Shown in pieces: positions 1 through 9,355 of a stretch of DNA of 64,000 nucleotides. Each line of letters starts with the position of its first letter. Within the stretch, counting starts at the first letter, position 1. Source of the stretch: Porphyridium purpureum (taxonomy: Eukaryota; Rhodophyta; Bangiophyceae; Porphyridiales; Porphyridiaceae); assembly GCA_008690995.1 (NCBI GenBank), contig VRMN01000003.1, forward strand, positions 2,232,001 to 2,296,000, written 5' to 3'. The notes beneath the pieces were generated by a model, which worked only from the letters and a program-made list of their open reading frames with translations, searched no databases and was not told where the DNA came from. The translations under genes were made by a program, and so were the position numbers.

Positions 1-20
1 TCCATTCCCTCAGAATCCAT
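1..20 (-). CDS. Possible start of a gene running off the left edge
   Basis: An ATG on the minus strand at position 20 opens a frame (M-D-S-E-G-M) that leaves the window after seven codons. On the same strand a TATATAAT box lies at 512-519, followed by a purine-rich leader at about 410-480, and no other minus-strand ATG lies between about 20 and 430. This layout resembles the promoters proposed for other genes here. Nothing can be said about the product and the call rests on layout only. Confidence 0.2.
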
Positions 21-511
21 CTTCGCCGATGCGATGATACCACTTTAAATTCTCGCACGCTTGATGATGACAAGCGCACGAACCCGGATGACACAACCCT
101 TCTCAGATGACCGAACCCCAGCAACACGACGCACACAGCACAGAGAACACAACCACACGACGCACACAACACAGACGACGAATACCCGGGGCGTGGAAAA
201 TCCAGCGTATAGGGCCTCTACTATTGCCTTTCGCGTCGGCACAGACAGCACCGGTCTCGACAGGGGCAGGGTGTCGTAACGGACAAAGCCGCCGTCTGCC
301 TTCAGTGCTCCAAGAGCACCGAAACCCCCCAGACACGATGTGCTGCTGGCTCTGCTACACAGGCTCAGCAAAAGGCCCCACGCCTTCCGACGACCACGCC
401 CAGGCACCCGACACCAAAGAACAACTCTTCCTTTTATTCTCTGTGTCCTTCTCCCTTGCCTCTACTTCTTCCGCTCTCTAGAAATCCGGGGAACCGCACG
501 GGCCCGCGCCC

Positions 512-519
512 ATTATATA
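512..519 (-). promoter_or_regulatory. TATA-like box with purine-rich leader (minus strand)
   Basis: On the minus strand this reads TATATAAT, and downstream of it (410-480) is a long GA-rich tract. The same pairing of a TATA box with a purine-rich leader occurs before the dynamin-like gene, the small gene at 25.4-25.8 kb and the TKL kinase. It would serve the gene leaving the left edge. Inferred from pattern only. Confidence 0.3.
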
Positions 520-550
520 CCCCGCCGTCCTTGCTGTCCTTGACGCGGAA

Positions 551-569
551 GGGAGAAATTATTTCTCCC
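551..569. repeat. Perfect short inverted repeat
   Basis: GGGAGAAAT is followed, after one base, by its exact reverse complement ATTTCTCCC. It sits just upstream of the TATA-like box at 512-519 (minus strand) and could be a protein-binding site or a hairpin. Confidence 0.5.
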
Positions 570-730
570 AAAAGGCTGGGCTTTCCTCCGTTCGTTCCAC
601 GGAACGAAGCCACAGCCAGCCACGTCAGCAAGCGGCTCAATGGGTGCTGGCCGGCCGCCAAGCGGCTCCTGCTTCCCTCGGACACGCGACTCCGGCTCCT
701 CGGGGCGAAAGACAACAATACACAAAACCA

Positions 731-825
731 GAGGTACAGGGTAAAAAACCACGCGGGCGAAAAAGCCCCTGTACCTCAAACAATTCCGAGACGCCGTACC
801 TCCGGGTGTACACCCAGGGCGTCTC
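731..825. promoter_or_regulatory. Cluster of GTAC-core inverted repeats upstream of uL16m
   Basis: GAGGTACAGGG (731-741) is matched by the inverted CCCCTGTACCTC ending at 776. Next, GAGACGCC (788-795) is paired with GGCGTCTC (818-825) around the perfect palindrome GGGTGTACACCC (804-815). A further ACTGTACACCC lies near 882-892. Related GGTACAG/CTGTACC pairs recur in other intergenic regions of the window, always outside genes. This one is 150-250 bp before the start of the uL16 gene. The regulatory role is inferred. Confidence 0.4.
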
Positions 826-976
826 TCGGACCGGAACACTTTTAATCCATGCTGTAAGCAACGTGTAGAGGTTCTGCGATTTACTGTACACCCATTAACC
901 CAGATTGGCGTTACCCTACCCTAATCACGCGCCATGGAGCCGGCAAACGAGACTTGGTTGATCGCTAGTGAAGGCG

Positions 977-1630
977 ATGAAGAAGCGGAAACACCAAGAG
1001 AGAGAGAGACTTGAAGACAGAGCCGGACAGAGCCGGACAGCAAGCGGACAGCAAGCGAAGAAGAGGCTCATCATGAGTTTGCTGCGGCCGATTCGGATGC
1101 GGTGGCAAAAGCCGCACCGCAACTTTGAGTACCCAGTGGACAACAAGAAGCACGTGCTGCAGTTCGGACAGTACGGGCTCAAGGTGATTGGGAATTACGA
1201 TGTGCGCGTCAAGCAGATCCGGTTTTCCGCCAAGCAGATCGACACGCACGAGCGCATGATCAAGCGCGAGCTCCGCGTGCACCCGCTCAGCAAGGGCATC
1301 GTCCATTTTTGGTGGAGGATCTACCCAGATCGCCCAGTCGTCAAGCTTGGCGCGGAGCAGCGTATGGGAAAGGGAAAGGCAGAGGTCGACCACTTTTCGG
1401 CAGCGCCGCGCAGGGGGCAGATTCTCATCGAGTTCTCCGAGGCACCGCGCAAAATCATACAGGACGTGGCAGAAAAGTTCCAGAAAATATGCCACCTTCG
1501 CCTCAAGCTCGTGACCAAGCCGCGCCCAACCTTCTTCACCAAGCCGCTCGCGCCAGACGTTGTCGAACGACTCTCGCGTAAAAGCCCCGCCGTGCCCGGG
1601 ATAGGCTTGCAGCAAATCTATGATGACTAG
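977..1630 (+). CDS. Mitochondrial large-subunit ribosomal protein uL16 (L16)
   Basis: The product is uL16, which in the ribosome lies beside the peptidyl-transferase centre and the A-site tRNA. The L16 signature runs through the core: Phe-Gly-Gln-Tyr-Gly-Leu, an Ile-Asp-Thr-His-Glu-Arg-Met stretch where bacterial L16 has QIEAARRA, then FWWRIYPDRPVVKLGAEQRMGKGK, matching the bacterial [24 protein letters not shown]. At about 217 residues it is longer than bacterial L16 (about 136), with extra residues at both ends, as is usual for nuclear-encoded organellar proteins. Start choice is open: ATG 977 is the first in frame, but ATG 1073 removes a Lys/Arg-rich piece encoded by a short direct repeat (1018-1056). 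A well-placed ATG at 933 (gccATGg) opens an unrelated 26-codon frame ending inside the gene. The mitochondrial location is inferred from divergence and the basic N-terminus. A plastid uL16 is less likely because red algal plastids normally encode their own. Confidence 0.88.
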   Translation: MKKRKHQERERLEDRAGQSRTASGQQAKKRLIMSLLRPIRMRWQKPHRNFEYPVDNKKHVLQFGQYGLKVIGNYDVRVKQIRFSAKQIDTHERMIKRELRVHPLSKGIVHFWWRIYPDRPVVKLGAEQRMGKGKAEVDHFSAAPRRGQILIEFSEAPRKIIQDVAEKFQKICHLRLKLVTKPRPTFFTKPLAPDVVERLSRKSPAVPGIGLQQIYDD

Positions 1631-1691
1631 CTGGACGTATAAATATGGAATAAGTATGTATTCTCTTTGCACAAGTGAAATACTCCACGTG

Positions 1692-4600
1692 CTATTTACC
1701 ACCTTCCGTAGGGACTTCAGCCTCCAGGTCCATCCCAGGAAGGCGGTCGTGCATCACACAGATCCGCAGCGATTGAGCTCCTGGTCCGAATGTAGCCCCT
1801 GCCGTATCTTCAGAAAGGTACAGCGTCACCTCACGAGATTCTTGCTGACTGCTCAGGGCCACTCGCGTCATCGCAAGCACTGGCTGCTGCTCTTGTTTCT
1901 GCCGGTGAGCTGCGTACAACAGCACGTACCATACCGACGCGGATGCTGCCTCCTGCCCGCAGTCTAGCACTTCACGACGAAGCACGATGCGACACACATG
2001 TTGTGGCTTGGACTCAAGGCACACGCTCTCAACAAATAGCCGCCGAAACCGCGCGTTGAATATGTTCTGCTGTTCCTTCTCATGTTTCGAGATGCCACGA
2101 TTGGCTTTCCCCGGGGCGTCACGCGTTGCCTCGATATACTCACGCACCGAGGTTACATTGCTTTCGCGCGCTACGCGATGAATGCCCGCATCTCCGCCTT
2201 GAAAATCCGGTATGAGCCATAGTTCATTGGGCAAGCGCGTGGTCTGCGTCAAAGCAACGTGGCCTGCGTCGTGTCGCTGATCGCTCACAAAGTACGCATT
2301 GTGGATGGCTCTGCGTAGCTGCAAGGCGCACTTGACTGCTGCTGCGCTGCTCAACTCGGCACAAGCCAGCACGAGTGCGGGAAGCAAGCGCTGCGTGGCG
2401 CGTCCACGCACACGGCGCTCGTCGTACGCTAGCTCATCGTTCGGCAGCCGAGTGCGTGTCATACGCGAAAGCAGCAGCATGCCACTTTTCACTGCCGACG
2501 CACGGAACGCCGCGTCGTTGGCGTGCGCAGAGACCGGCACACCGTACGCGGCCAGCACTTCGTCACCCAAGATGAGCAAGAGGCGGTCGCGCAGTGCGGC
2601 CAACAGAGCGCTCTCACCGACACGCACTGGAGCTACGTGCAACTCTTCGCACCGCATACTCAGAGAAAATAAAGATGCCACGCTGAGCGCCGGTTGCTTG
2701 GGAGCCGATCGAGGCGTCAGTCGCTCCTTCAAAAGTGCGGCAGTCTTGTAGCTCAAGCAGAAACTACTGCACAACTCGCCGAGCACGGTCGGTTGCATTC
2801 GAAGCGCTTCACTGTTTCCGTCCATTTCCTTCTCTCCCGATTCCTTGTTGGTTATCACGACACAACCAGCTTGCGCCAAATCCCGGAAGACGGTGCTAGC
2901 TAGAGCCTTGCAGTGCTGAACCACGCCACCTGTCCCATCAGATGTTTGCTCGAGCCCATAGTAGCTTGGGTTGCGCTGCAAGCGACGAAACAGCAATGTG
3001 CCGGTCAAGTAATTGACGGCGTCGGCCGGGGTGTAAATGCTGCCGCTGACGAGCGCCGCGTTGATTTGATTATGAAGGCATTCTTTCAAATGCAGCGCCG
3101 ACTCGATAGGAAGCGGCTCGTACAAAAATTTCTGATAGAATGCCCGCTTTGACGCCGTGGTGAGCACAATCGCAGTCGCCCGAGTTACCGAGCCTTCATG
3201 CTGCACACCGGAGTCGCCTCGTGCCGCGCCCGTACACCCTACCATTTGCACTATGTTTGCTAGATCCATCTCACGCATGCGACCAGCGGTGATGTCGTAG
3301 CATTGCGTGCCCTTCACGATTACCACCTGTGCCGGTAGCTGAGCCGCGCTGCTCCACGCAAGAGATGCAGTGCAAATGACGACGCGGATCGAACCCGAAC
3401 GGAACAAGGTCTCCACAATCCTGCGGTCCGAGGCACAAAGCGTCGAGTGGTAGATGGCGCAACCGAACTCGAGTGCATGCGCAAGGGCGCGATCGTACAC
3501 GTGCAGTCCCATCGCTGCAAGGTCAAGCGGTGTGAAAAGCGCGTGATGTGCGTGCGCGGTGTCTGCCGCGGCAAACTTGACGAGCTCAAACGCCGTAACG
3601 TGCGTGTCTCGCCGCGAGGGGACAAACACGAGCACTGGCGTGGTCGTGTGCGGCTCAGTGTACCGCACGAGGGCGGCATACACCATCCGGTTCATGCTGG
3701 CGAGCTGATTGTGATAGCTAGACGCATCCACAACGCTCTCAAGATGCAGCTCTAACGGCACAGGACGCGCAGACGGCCGAAAATTGGACAAGGCGCTATT
3801 CACACCGGCCGCCGTCTTCTCAGATACGGTCACACCAAAAAACTCTGCAAGGTCCCGTGCACTGTCGCCGTCTAGTGACGCGCAAAGCGCCACAAACCGT
3901 AAGCCTTTCGGATGAGAAGGTCGATTCGAGCGCTCCATACTCCATCTGCGCATGCGCACGACCACGGCCTCCAGTGTAGCACCATCTCCAAAGCCATCGA
4001 CACCACCACTGCCCAGGCCACCAATCAGATGCGCCTCATCCACGATCACACATGACAGCCGTCGCAGTGGCGACACGGGCTTTCGCGTTACCGCGTCCCA
4101 ACTATCAGGTGTGGTTATCACAATGTCAGCGGATTCGAGCTTTTCCTTGGTGGACACACGCAGATCGGTTCCCTTGTCCGACTGATCGCCCCTATCCAAA
4201 CCATCACCCTCTTCGTACACGGAGTCATGGTCCAAATGTAGTTCCGCGACTCTGAGACCAAGCGCGCGGAAGCGGTGCTTCCAATTCCGAGCGCGCTCGC
4301 GCGCTAGTGCATGCACCGGTGTTATATACACGACCAAGGGTGAAGCCGTGCCCCCCGACGGACTCATACTGCCGACACCATCCAAATGGCCCGAACTTGC
4401 TTGCACGGAAAGCGCCCGAAGCATGGCGAGTTCGGCAAGCACGGTTTTGCCCGAGCCCGCGGGTACACCAACGAGCACATTCGCGTCCGTATGAAATAGT
4501 GTGTGAAAGAGCTGCGTCTGGATTGGATTAAAGAAAGACATACCCAGCTCAGCGTAGAGCTTGTCATGCGCGGCGGCGGTCGGAAGCGGCCTCAAGTCGA

Positions 4601-7600
4601 GCAATGGCGTGTAAAGTTCATTCGGACGACTCGGGAGCACCATGTCATGCAGTGGCACCTCGACGAATGCGTCGCCTCCCAGCCACCGCTCCGAAAACGT
4701 GCGTACAAGGTAGACGCTGCTGGGCGGGTCAAAAACTGGCACGAACAACTCCACGTCGAGCGCTGTACGAGCAGCCGCGCCCGACTTGGCAAGCCTGCGG
4801 CGCACCGCAACGCGCTCCGAATGGTAGATCCGATCATCATCCCCATCCTCGATTACGAGCACAAATGATTCGGCCGCGCTCGTGTCGTCACCGCTACCAC
4901 TGAGCCGGTCGGACCACTCAAAGTCCGGTCGCAGTGCAAGGCTGAAACGGAGCACAGAGCGCGTGATAGGCACGACTTTTGCGTTCACGGCAAGCCGCGG
5001 GATGCTGCGGGCGGCGCGGCGCACTTGCGAAGCCAGCGAGTCATTGCCGAGGATGCTCGACAGCTGCGCGCTAGGCAAATTCAGCAATGCTTCAAGCTCA
5101 AGGCACTGATCTGCAAGATGTGGCTCCTCTAACGCCTGGCACAGCTCGGAGCGCAAAAAGCGCAGTGGTTTGTCCGCAAGTTGGCGTAAAGGACTTTGAA
5201 AAGGCCATACAGCATGTTCGAATGCACGCGCGAGATCAAGCGCGGCAGCGGCAGGCTGTGGCCAGCCGCGGGCGAGCGCTACTTCAAAGCAAGCACGAAG
5301 CAGACGAGGCGCATTTTGATTCACGCCTGTCATGTCACTCTGCAGGCTAAATGATACCACGGTGCGCCGCGAAATGCGCGCTTGGATTAGCAAGATGACT
5401 TTGGCTTCTTTGCTATCTAGTGCCATGCCCGCCGGCAGCTGGATGAAGCAACCACTCTTCTTCAGTTTCACCAGCTCGTCCAATTCCTCGTCGCGCACCT
5501 TCATCGCCTCAAACTCGGACGCCAGGGCCACCGCATGCAGCACGTCCGTCTCGCTGCTTGTTGCGCTAAGCACTGCAATCCAATGCAACAAGGTGGCGTA
5601 CGAGACATACCAGTGGCTCGCGATCCGCCCCAAGTCGAGGGACACGATCGACTCATTGTTTGCTTGATCATTGGCGTTGGACTCGGAGAAGCTAAAACGT
5701 ACCATTTTAGCCGCGTCGAGCTGGTGCGCGGCTGCCCGTGCAAGACGCTCGCGTCGGGCCTGCAGCTCTGGGTCGAATTGGAGCTCGCTCCACTCCGCGC
5801 CGTAGGCGAGAGGGTTGCGTACCATGCGCACAGCGAGGTACGTATATGATAACCAGCTGACGGCATCACGTATACTCCGCACACTACCGGCTACCACCTC
5901 TGCGTTCAGATGGTCCGGCAGTACGTCGAGCAGACGAGACTCGATAGGCATGCTGCAAGTGAGCATGCGGAGATAGTGTGCGAGCCCGGCGTGCGTAGTC
6001 AAGATGACGCCGGTGCCGCACACGTCAAACTGTGGTCGACCGGCTCGCCCAAAGATCTGCATCACGTCCAACATACTCAGCTCACTTTGCGTACCGCGCT
6101 GTGAATCGTACACTTGGGTGCCCTTGATAATGACTGTGTGCGCGGGGAGATTCACACCCCATGCCAGTGTAGACGTGCAGCAAATCACGCGCAACGCACC
6201 GGCACCAAACAGACGTTCTACTGTGCTTCGATCGCCCCTCAGCAGCCCAGCGTGGTGAATGCCAATCCCGCGCATTGCAAGCTCTGTGGCCTCGCCACTC
6301 TTCAATGCCGAGATCTCTCGCATGGCCCACGTGGGCATGACCGGCGGATCCTCGTCGATTGGAAGAAAGATGCCGACACCTTGTGCTTCATCAGCAGCAA
6401 GCTCAAGCAATTCACGCGCAGCGCGAGCTGTCTGCTTGCGCGCGTGCACAAACACCATCGCCTGCTTGTCAGCGCGTAGCGCGGCGGCCACGCGATCAAA
6501 CGTAAGCTTACCATATGCGGCTTCGCGCAGCTTGGGATCACGCTGCGTGATGCCTATAAACACCTGCTCCAGCGGCACGGGGCGGTAGGTCGCGTCAAAA
6601 AAGAAGAGCCCTCGCGCAGGGTTAACGTGCAAAAATTGAGCCACATCGTCATAATTGGGCAGCGTGGCGGAGAGCGCCACCACGCGGATGACGCGCTGCT
6701 CTGACTCGACCGCACGAAGCGTGCGCGCGACGATGCTTTCCAACACAGCGCCGCGCTCTTCGTGCAGAAGATGCACCTCGTCGATCAAAAGAAGCCGCAG
6801 CGATGACGTGAGTTCCCGCGCACTCCCAACATTCTTGCGGCTTATCACGTCCCACTTTTCCGGAGTCGTCACAATGATTTGCGTGGCGCGAATCTCTGCG
6901 CGCGTCAGTTGAATGTCACCGCTGAGCTCGCGCACCGCACATATACCTTCCAATGCGTGGGCAAATTTGGCGCTCACCTCAGCCGCCAGCGCTTTCATTG
7001 GGGCCACGTACACGATTTTGAAGTCCAAGTCGCTTAGCTTTGTATTATTTGGCGCAGACTCACCGCCAGCATGCTTTTGCAGTTCGCGCAAAATGGTGAG
7101 CAGCGCAACGTTCGTCTTGCCAGCACCGGTCGGCGCGCACACGAGCATGTTTTCGTCGCTGTGCACGGCGCAATCAAACACACGACTCTGTACGGGGTTG
7201 AAGGAGATCACGCCGCGGAATACGCGACGACCTAGTGCGCTGAGAACATCTGCGGCAATCACTCGCTTCGCATTGTATGCCTCCGTCAGCTTGGGACGGC
7301 TGTGCGCCGGCACCGTTATGCTCTCGTACCCGTCTCCCACCTCACGCATCGAACCAGCAGGAAGCGTCACGGTGCCCAGCTTGTCGCGATACACACCACC
7401 AGAGTCTGCAGGTAGTGCAGATATTTCAAGCTCCAACTTACGGATGGGATCTAGCGGCGCGGCGGGATGACCAAGGGCCGACGAGCCAAGCGTGTTTGCC
7501 TTTCTGACCTCGTTCGGATCTACGAGCCGCCGCGTTTTTCCGCCTTGGCTTTGACTCACGACGACACTCCCCATGCCACGTTCCAAATCAAAAGAAGGCG

Positions 7601-8120
7601 ACAGGGTTGACTCGGTCGAATCTGCCAACAACGTAGCACCTGCTTGCGGCAAATTTTGCACTTTTTTCCCACCTTGCATCGTTTCCCGATACTGAAAGCT
7701 GGCCAAAAACGCAGCATGATGACTAACCAGCATCTGCACAAACTCAAAGTCTGGTATGAGGTCGAATAACGCGTGCTGCAGGCGCTGGAACGCAACATCA
7801 TCGTCACCTTGGCCCGCGCTCCCGGCATACTCAAGCAAGATCCGCCGAACACTGGTACCGATCTCCTCGCTGCTCAGCCCGCAATTGACCTCTTCCGCGA
7901 CACGTGCACATTGCGTGTCAAACAGGTCCGCGTACATGCTCTCGCGCCGCGCACGCACGCGGCGCTCCAAGTCCTGCACGGCCAAGTTCGGACGTCCATC
8001 AGCGCTGCTCTTTGCATCCGCACCACCTGCGCCATCACACCCGGCCCGTGCGTCACGCACGTCAGCTGGCCGAAGCCATTCTGACAAAAACGCACCGATC
8101 ACCGCGTGACGTTGTTCCAT
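1692..8120 (-). CDS. ASCC3/SLH1-like double-cassette Ski2-family helicase
   Basis: The protein has about 2142 residues with two DExH helicase cassettes, each followed by a Sec63-like module. Cassette 1 is canonical: APTGAGKT near residue 327, DEVH near 446, SAT near 481 and QIFGRAGR near 692. It resembles ASCC3 more than Brr2 (TTPEKWDVISRKNVG, LLHEERGAVLESIVARTLR, HVNPARGLFFFDATYRPVPLEQ). ASCC3/Slh1 is known to split collided ribosomes for quality control and, in animals, to assist alkylation repair with AlkB-type enzymes. Cassette 2 keeps a Walker A (VPAGSGKT, near 1220) and DEAH (near 1360), but has CAS where SAT is expected and QMVGCTG where QMxGRAG is expected, so its ATPase is probably impaired. 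The start was set at ATG 8120. The open frame reaches 8591, but only through a GTG and into the divergent neighbour's 5' region. From 8120 the length fits the family (human about 2200, yeast about 1970). Confidence 0.9.
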   Translation of the reverse strand: MEQRHAVIGAFLSEWLRPADVRDARAGCDGAGGADAKSSADGRPNLAVQDLERRVRARRESMYADLFDTQCARVAEEVNCGLSSEEIGTSVRRILLEYAGSAGQGDDDVAFQRLQHALFDLIPDFEFVQMLVSHHAAFLASFQYRETMQGGKKVQNLPQAGATLLADSTESTLSPSFDLERGMGSVVVSQSQGGKTRRLVDPNEVRKANTLGSSALGHPAAPLDPIRKLELEISALPADSGGVYRDKLGTVTLPAGSMREVGDGYESITVPAHSRPKLTEAYNAKRVIAADVLSALGRRVFRGVISFNPVQSRVFDCAVHSDENMLVCAPTGAGKTNVALLTILRELQKHAGGESAPNNTKLSDLDFKIVYVAPMKALAAEVSAKFAHALEGICAVRELSGDIQLTRAEIRATQIIVTTPEKWDVISRKNVGSARELTSSLRLLLIDEVHLLHEERGAVLESIVARTLRAVESEQRVIRVVALSATLPNYDDVAQFLHVNPARGLFFFDATYRPVPLEQVFIGITQRDPKLREAAYGKLTFDRVAAALRADKQAMVFVHARKQTARAARELLELAADEAQGVGIFLPIDEDPPVMPTWAMREISALKSGEATELAMRGIGIHHAGLLRGDRSTVERLFGAGALRVICCTSTLAWGVNLPAHTVIIKGTQVYDSQRGTQSELSMLDVMQIFGRAGRPQFDVCGTGVILTTHAGLAHYLRMLTCSMPIESRLLDVLPDHLNAEVVAGSVRSIRDAVSWLSYTYLAVRMVRNPLAYGAEWSELQFDPELQARRERLARAAAHQLDAAKMVRFSFSESNANDQANNESIVSLDLGRIASHWYVSYATLLHWIAVLSATSSETDVLHAVALASEFEAMKVRDEELDELVKLKKSGCFIQLPAGMALDSKEAKVILLIQARISRRTVVSFSLQSDMTGVNQNAPRLLRACFEVALARGWPQPAAAALDLARAFEHAVWPFQSPLRQLADKPLRFLRSELCQALEEPHLADQCLELEALLNLPSAQLSSILGNDSLASQVRRAARSIPRLAVNAKVVPITRSVLRFSLALRPDFEWSDRLSGSGDDTSAAESFVLVIEDGDDDRIYHSERVAVRRRLAKSGAAARTALDVELFVPVFDPPSSVYLVRTFSERWLGGDAFVEVPLHDMVLPSRPNELYTPLLDLRPLPTAAAHDKLYAELGMSFFNPIQTQLFHTLFHTDANVLVGVPAGSGKTVLAELAMLRALSVQASSGHLDGVGSMSPSGGTASPLVVYITPVHALARERARNWKHRFRALGLRVAELHLDHDSVYEEGDGLDRGDQSDKGTDLRVSTKEKLESADIVITTPDSWDAVTRKPVSPLRRLSCVIVDEAHLIGGLGSGGVDGFGDGATLEAVVVRMRRWSMERSNRPSHPKGLRFVALCASLDGDSARDLAEFFGVTVSEKTAAGVNSALSNFRPSARPVPLELHLESVVDASSYHNQLASMNRMVYAALVRYTEPHTTTPVLVFVPSRRDTHVTAFELVKFAAADTAHAHHALFTPLDLAAMGLHVYDRALAHALEFGCAIYHSTLCASDRRIVETLFRSGSIRVVICTASLAWSSAAQLPAQVVIVKGTQCYDITAGRMREMDLANIVQMVGCTGAARGDSGVQHEGSVTRATAIVLTTASKRAFYQKFLYEPLPIESALHLKECLHNQINAALVSGSIYTPADAVNYLTGTLLFRRLQRNPSYYGLEQTSDGTGGVVQHCKALASTVFRDLAQAGCVVITNKESGEKEMDGNSEALRMQPTVLGELCSSFCLSYKTAALLKERLTPRSAPKQPALSVASLFSLSMRCEELHVAPVRVGESALLAALRDRLLLILGDEVLAAYGVPVSAHANDAAFRASAVKSGMLLLSRMTRTRLPNDELAYDERRVRGRATQRLLPALVLACAELSSAAAVKCALQLRRAIHNAYFVSDQRHDAGHVALTQTTRLPNELWLIPDFQGGDAGIHRVARESNVTSVREYIEATRDAPGKANRGISKHEKEQQNIFNARFRRLFVESVCLESKPQHVCRIVLRREVLDCGQEAASASVWYVLLYAAHRQKQEQQPVLAMTRVALSSQQESREVTLYLSEDTAGATFGPGAQSLRICVMHDRLPGMDLEAEVPTEGGK

Positions 8121-8438
8121 GCTCGCATGGCGCGACTGCGTCTCAGTCCGCTCCGAGCTCGTTCGACGACTCTTCAGCAACGACAGCCCCCCTTTGACCT
8201 TTACACGCCGAAGCAACTTTGCACGTAGCCATGTGCTCGAGTTTCTGTCACCGACCGGCGTTGCTAATTTCTCTGTGCAGAGAGATGCCGAGGGAAACTG
8301 CACTGGTCGAGAACTCGCAGTGACTGGCGCACTGCAAAAGCCTGTCACATATCTCGCTGAATATCGCCCTTGCCGATAGTCGTGCTGGTGAGCGAGACTC
8401 TGGCTGTGCACCCAACGCAAGACACGGACGATGCGGCG

Positions 8439-9218
8439 ATGCCGAGCTTGACGTCCGCCGAGTTTGATGAGAAATTGGTCGTGCTGTCCGGTGCAAACGG
8501 GGATGAAAGAGCCGGACCGTGTCTGGGCGAGACGCGTGCGAACGAGATAGGTGATGCTCGTGCAGAGTCTTGCGATGCTCCTGAAAGTCACACGGGAAGA
8601 CGACTCCGATTTGGGGCCAGGAATAATAATCGTGCGAGCGTGTTCCTCAAGTTTTTGATCGACACGTTCGGGCTGCCTGTTTTACGAGCGCAAGGTGGCG
8701 TTGTGGACGTTGCGGGTGGGGTCGGTGAGCTTGCGTGCCGTCTTGCATACTGCCATCAGACTGACTGCGTACTCGTCGAGCCTCGCGATGATGTGAGGCT
8801 TCAGTGGTGTTTGGAGAGCAGGATTCTCCCGCACCTTCCAATGAAATGGCGTGAGCGCTTCACACCGGACAAAGGTGCTCAGGTACTCGCGCAGCATGTA
8901 ACGCACTTGCAGCTCATGTTTGAGCATGACGCGATGCAGCACGCCGAGCTAGCGCACGCGCTGCGCAACTGCGCGCTCATCACAGGCATGCACCCGGACA
9001 GCGCTGCCGAGCCCATCGTGGATGTTGCGCTACAGCTCGGCAAGCCGTTTGCTATTGTTCCGTGCTGCGTGTTCCCCAACTCGGCGCCGCACCGCGCACA
9101 CGTCCGCACGCACGAGGATTTCTTGATCTACCTGCAGGCCAAACATCCTGACATCCAGCGCACGAAGCTTGCCATGAACGGCCGTTGCGATGTGCTATAC
9201 TACTTGGCACAGATGTAA
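8439..9218 (+). CDS. SAM-dependent methyltransferase-like protein
   Basis: The protein has about 259 residues. A Rossmann-type motif I is visible near residue 88 (VVDVAGGVGELACRLA), with VEPR following one strand later, as in class I methyltransferases. The second half has the stretches LITGMHPDSAAEPIVD and KPFAIVPCCVFP, which I recall from a conserved uncharacterised family of algae, diatoms and fungi that pairs a methyltransferase fold with a His-Pro-Asp and Pro-Cys-Cys motif. The Pro-Cys-Cys also resembles TRM13/METTL-type RNA methyltransferases. The substrate is unknown. The start is ATG 8439, because the frame upstream of it opens only at a TTG. The gene is divergent from the ASCC3-like gene across about 320 bp and converges with the BASS gene over 137 bp. 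Confidence 0.7.
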   Translation: MPSLTSAEFDEKLVVLSGANGDERAGPCLGETRANEIGDARAESCDAPESHTGRRLRFGARNNNRASVFLKFLIDTFGLPVLRAQGGVVDVAGGVGELACRLAYCHQTDCVLVEPRDDVRLQWCLESRILPHLPMKWRERFTPDKGAQVLAQHVTHLQLMFEHDAMQHAELAHALRNCALITGMHPDSAAEPIVDVALQLGKPFAIVPCCVFPNSAPHRAHVRTHEDFLIYLQAKHPDIQRTKLAMNGRCDVLYYLAQM

Positions 9219-9355
9219 AGAAGCCGTGGCACGGTATGCGACAGCCGTCCGGATCCGCCCTTCTATGCTGGGGCATCAAAGTAACGCTTGTGATCACGTG
9301 CTGGTTTGATTTGACGAACTGCTAACCTAGCTCTACGCTTTTTGGAATTCTTAAC

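Noticed and set aside
420-900. Possible LTR of another element near the left edge
   Set aside because: The pyrimidine tract plus TATA resembles an LTR, but the same layout precedes host genes elsewhere in the window, and no TG...CA ends or partner copy were found.
965-1702. Minus-strand frame of about 245 codons opposite uL16
   Set aside because: The plus strand has unmistakable uL16 motifs; the antisense translation is a shadow.
8121-8591. Upstream extension of the ASCC3-like frame
   Set aside because: It opens only at GTG, overlaps the 5' region of the divergent methyltransferase-like gene and is not needed for family length.
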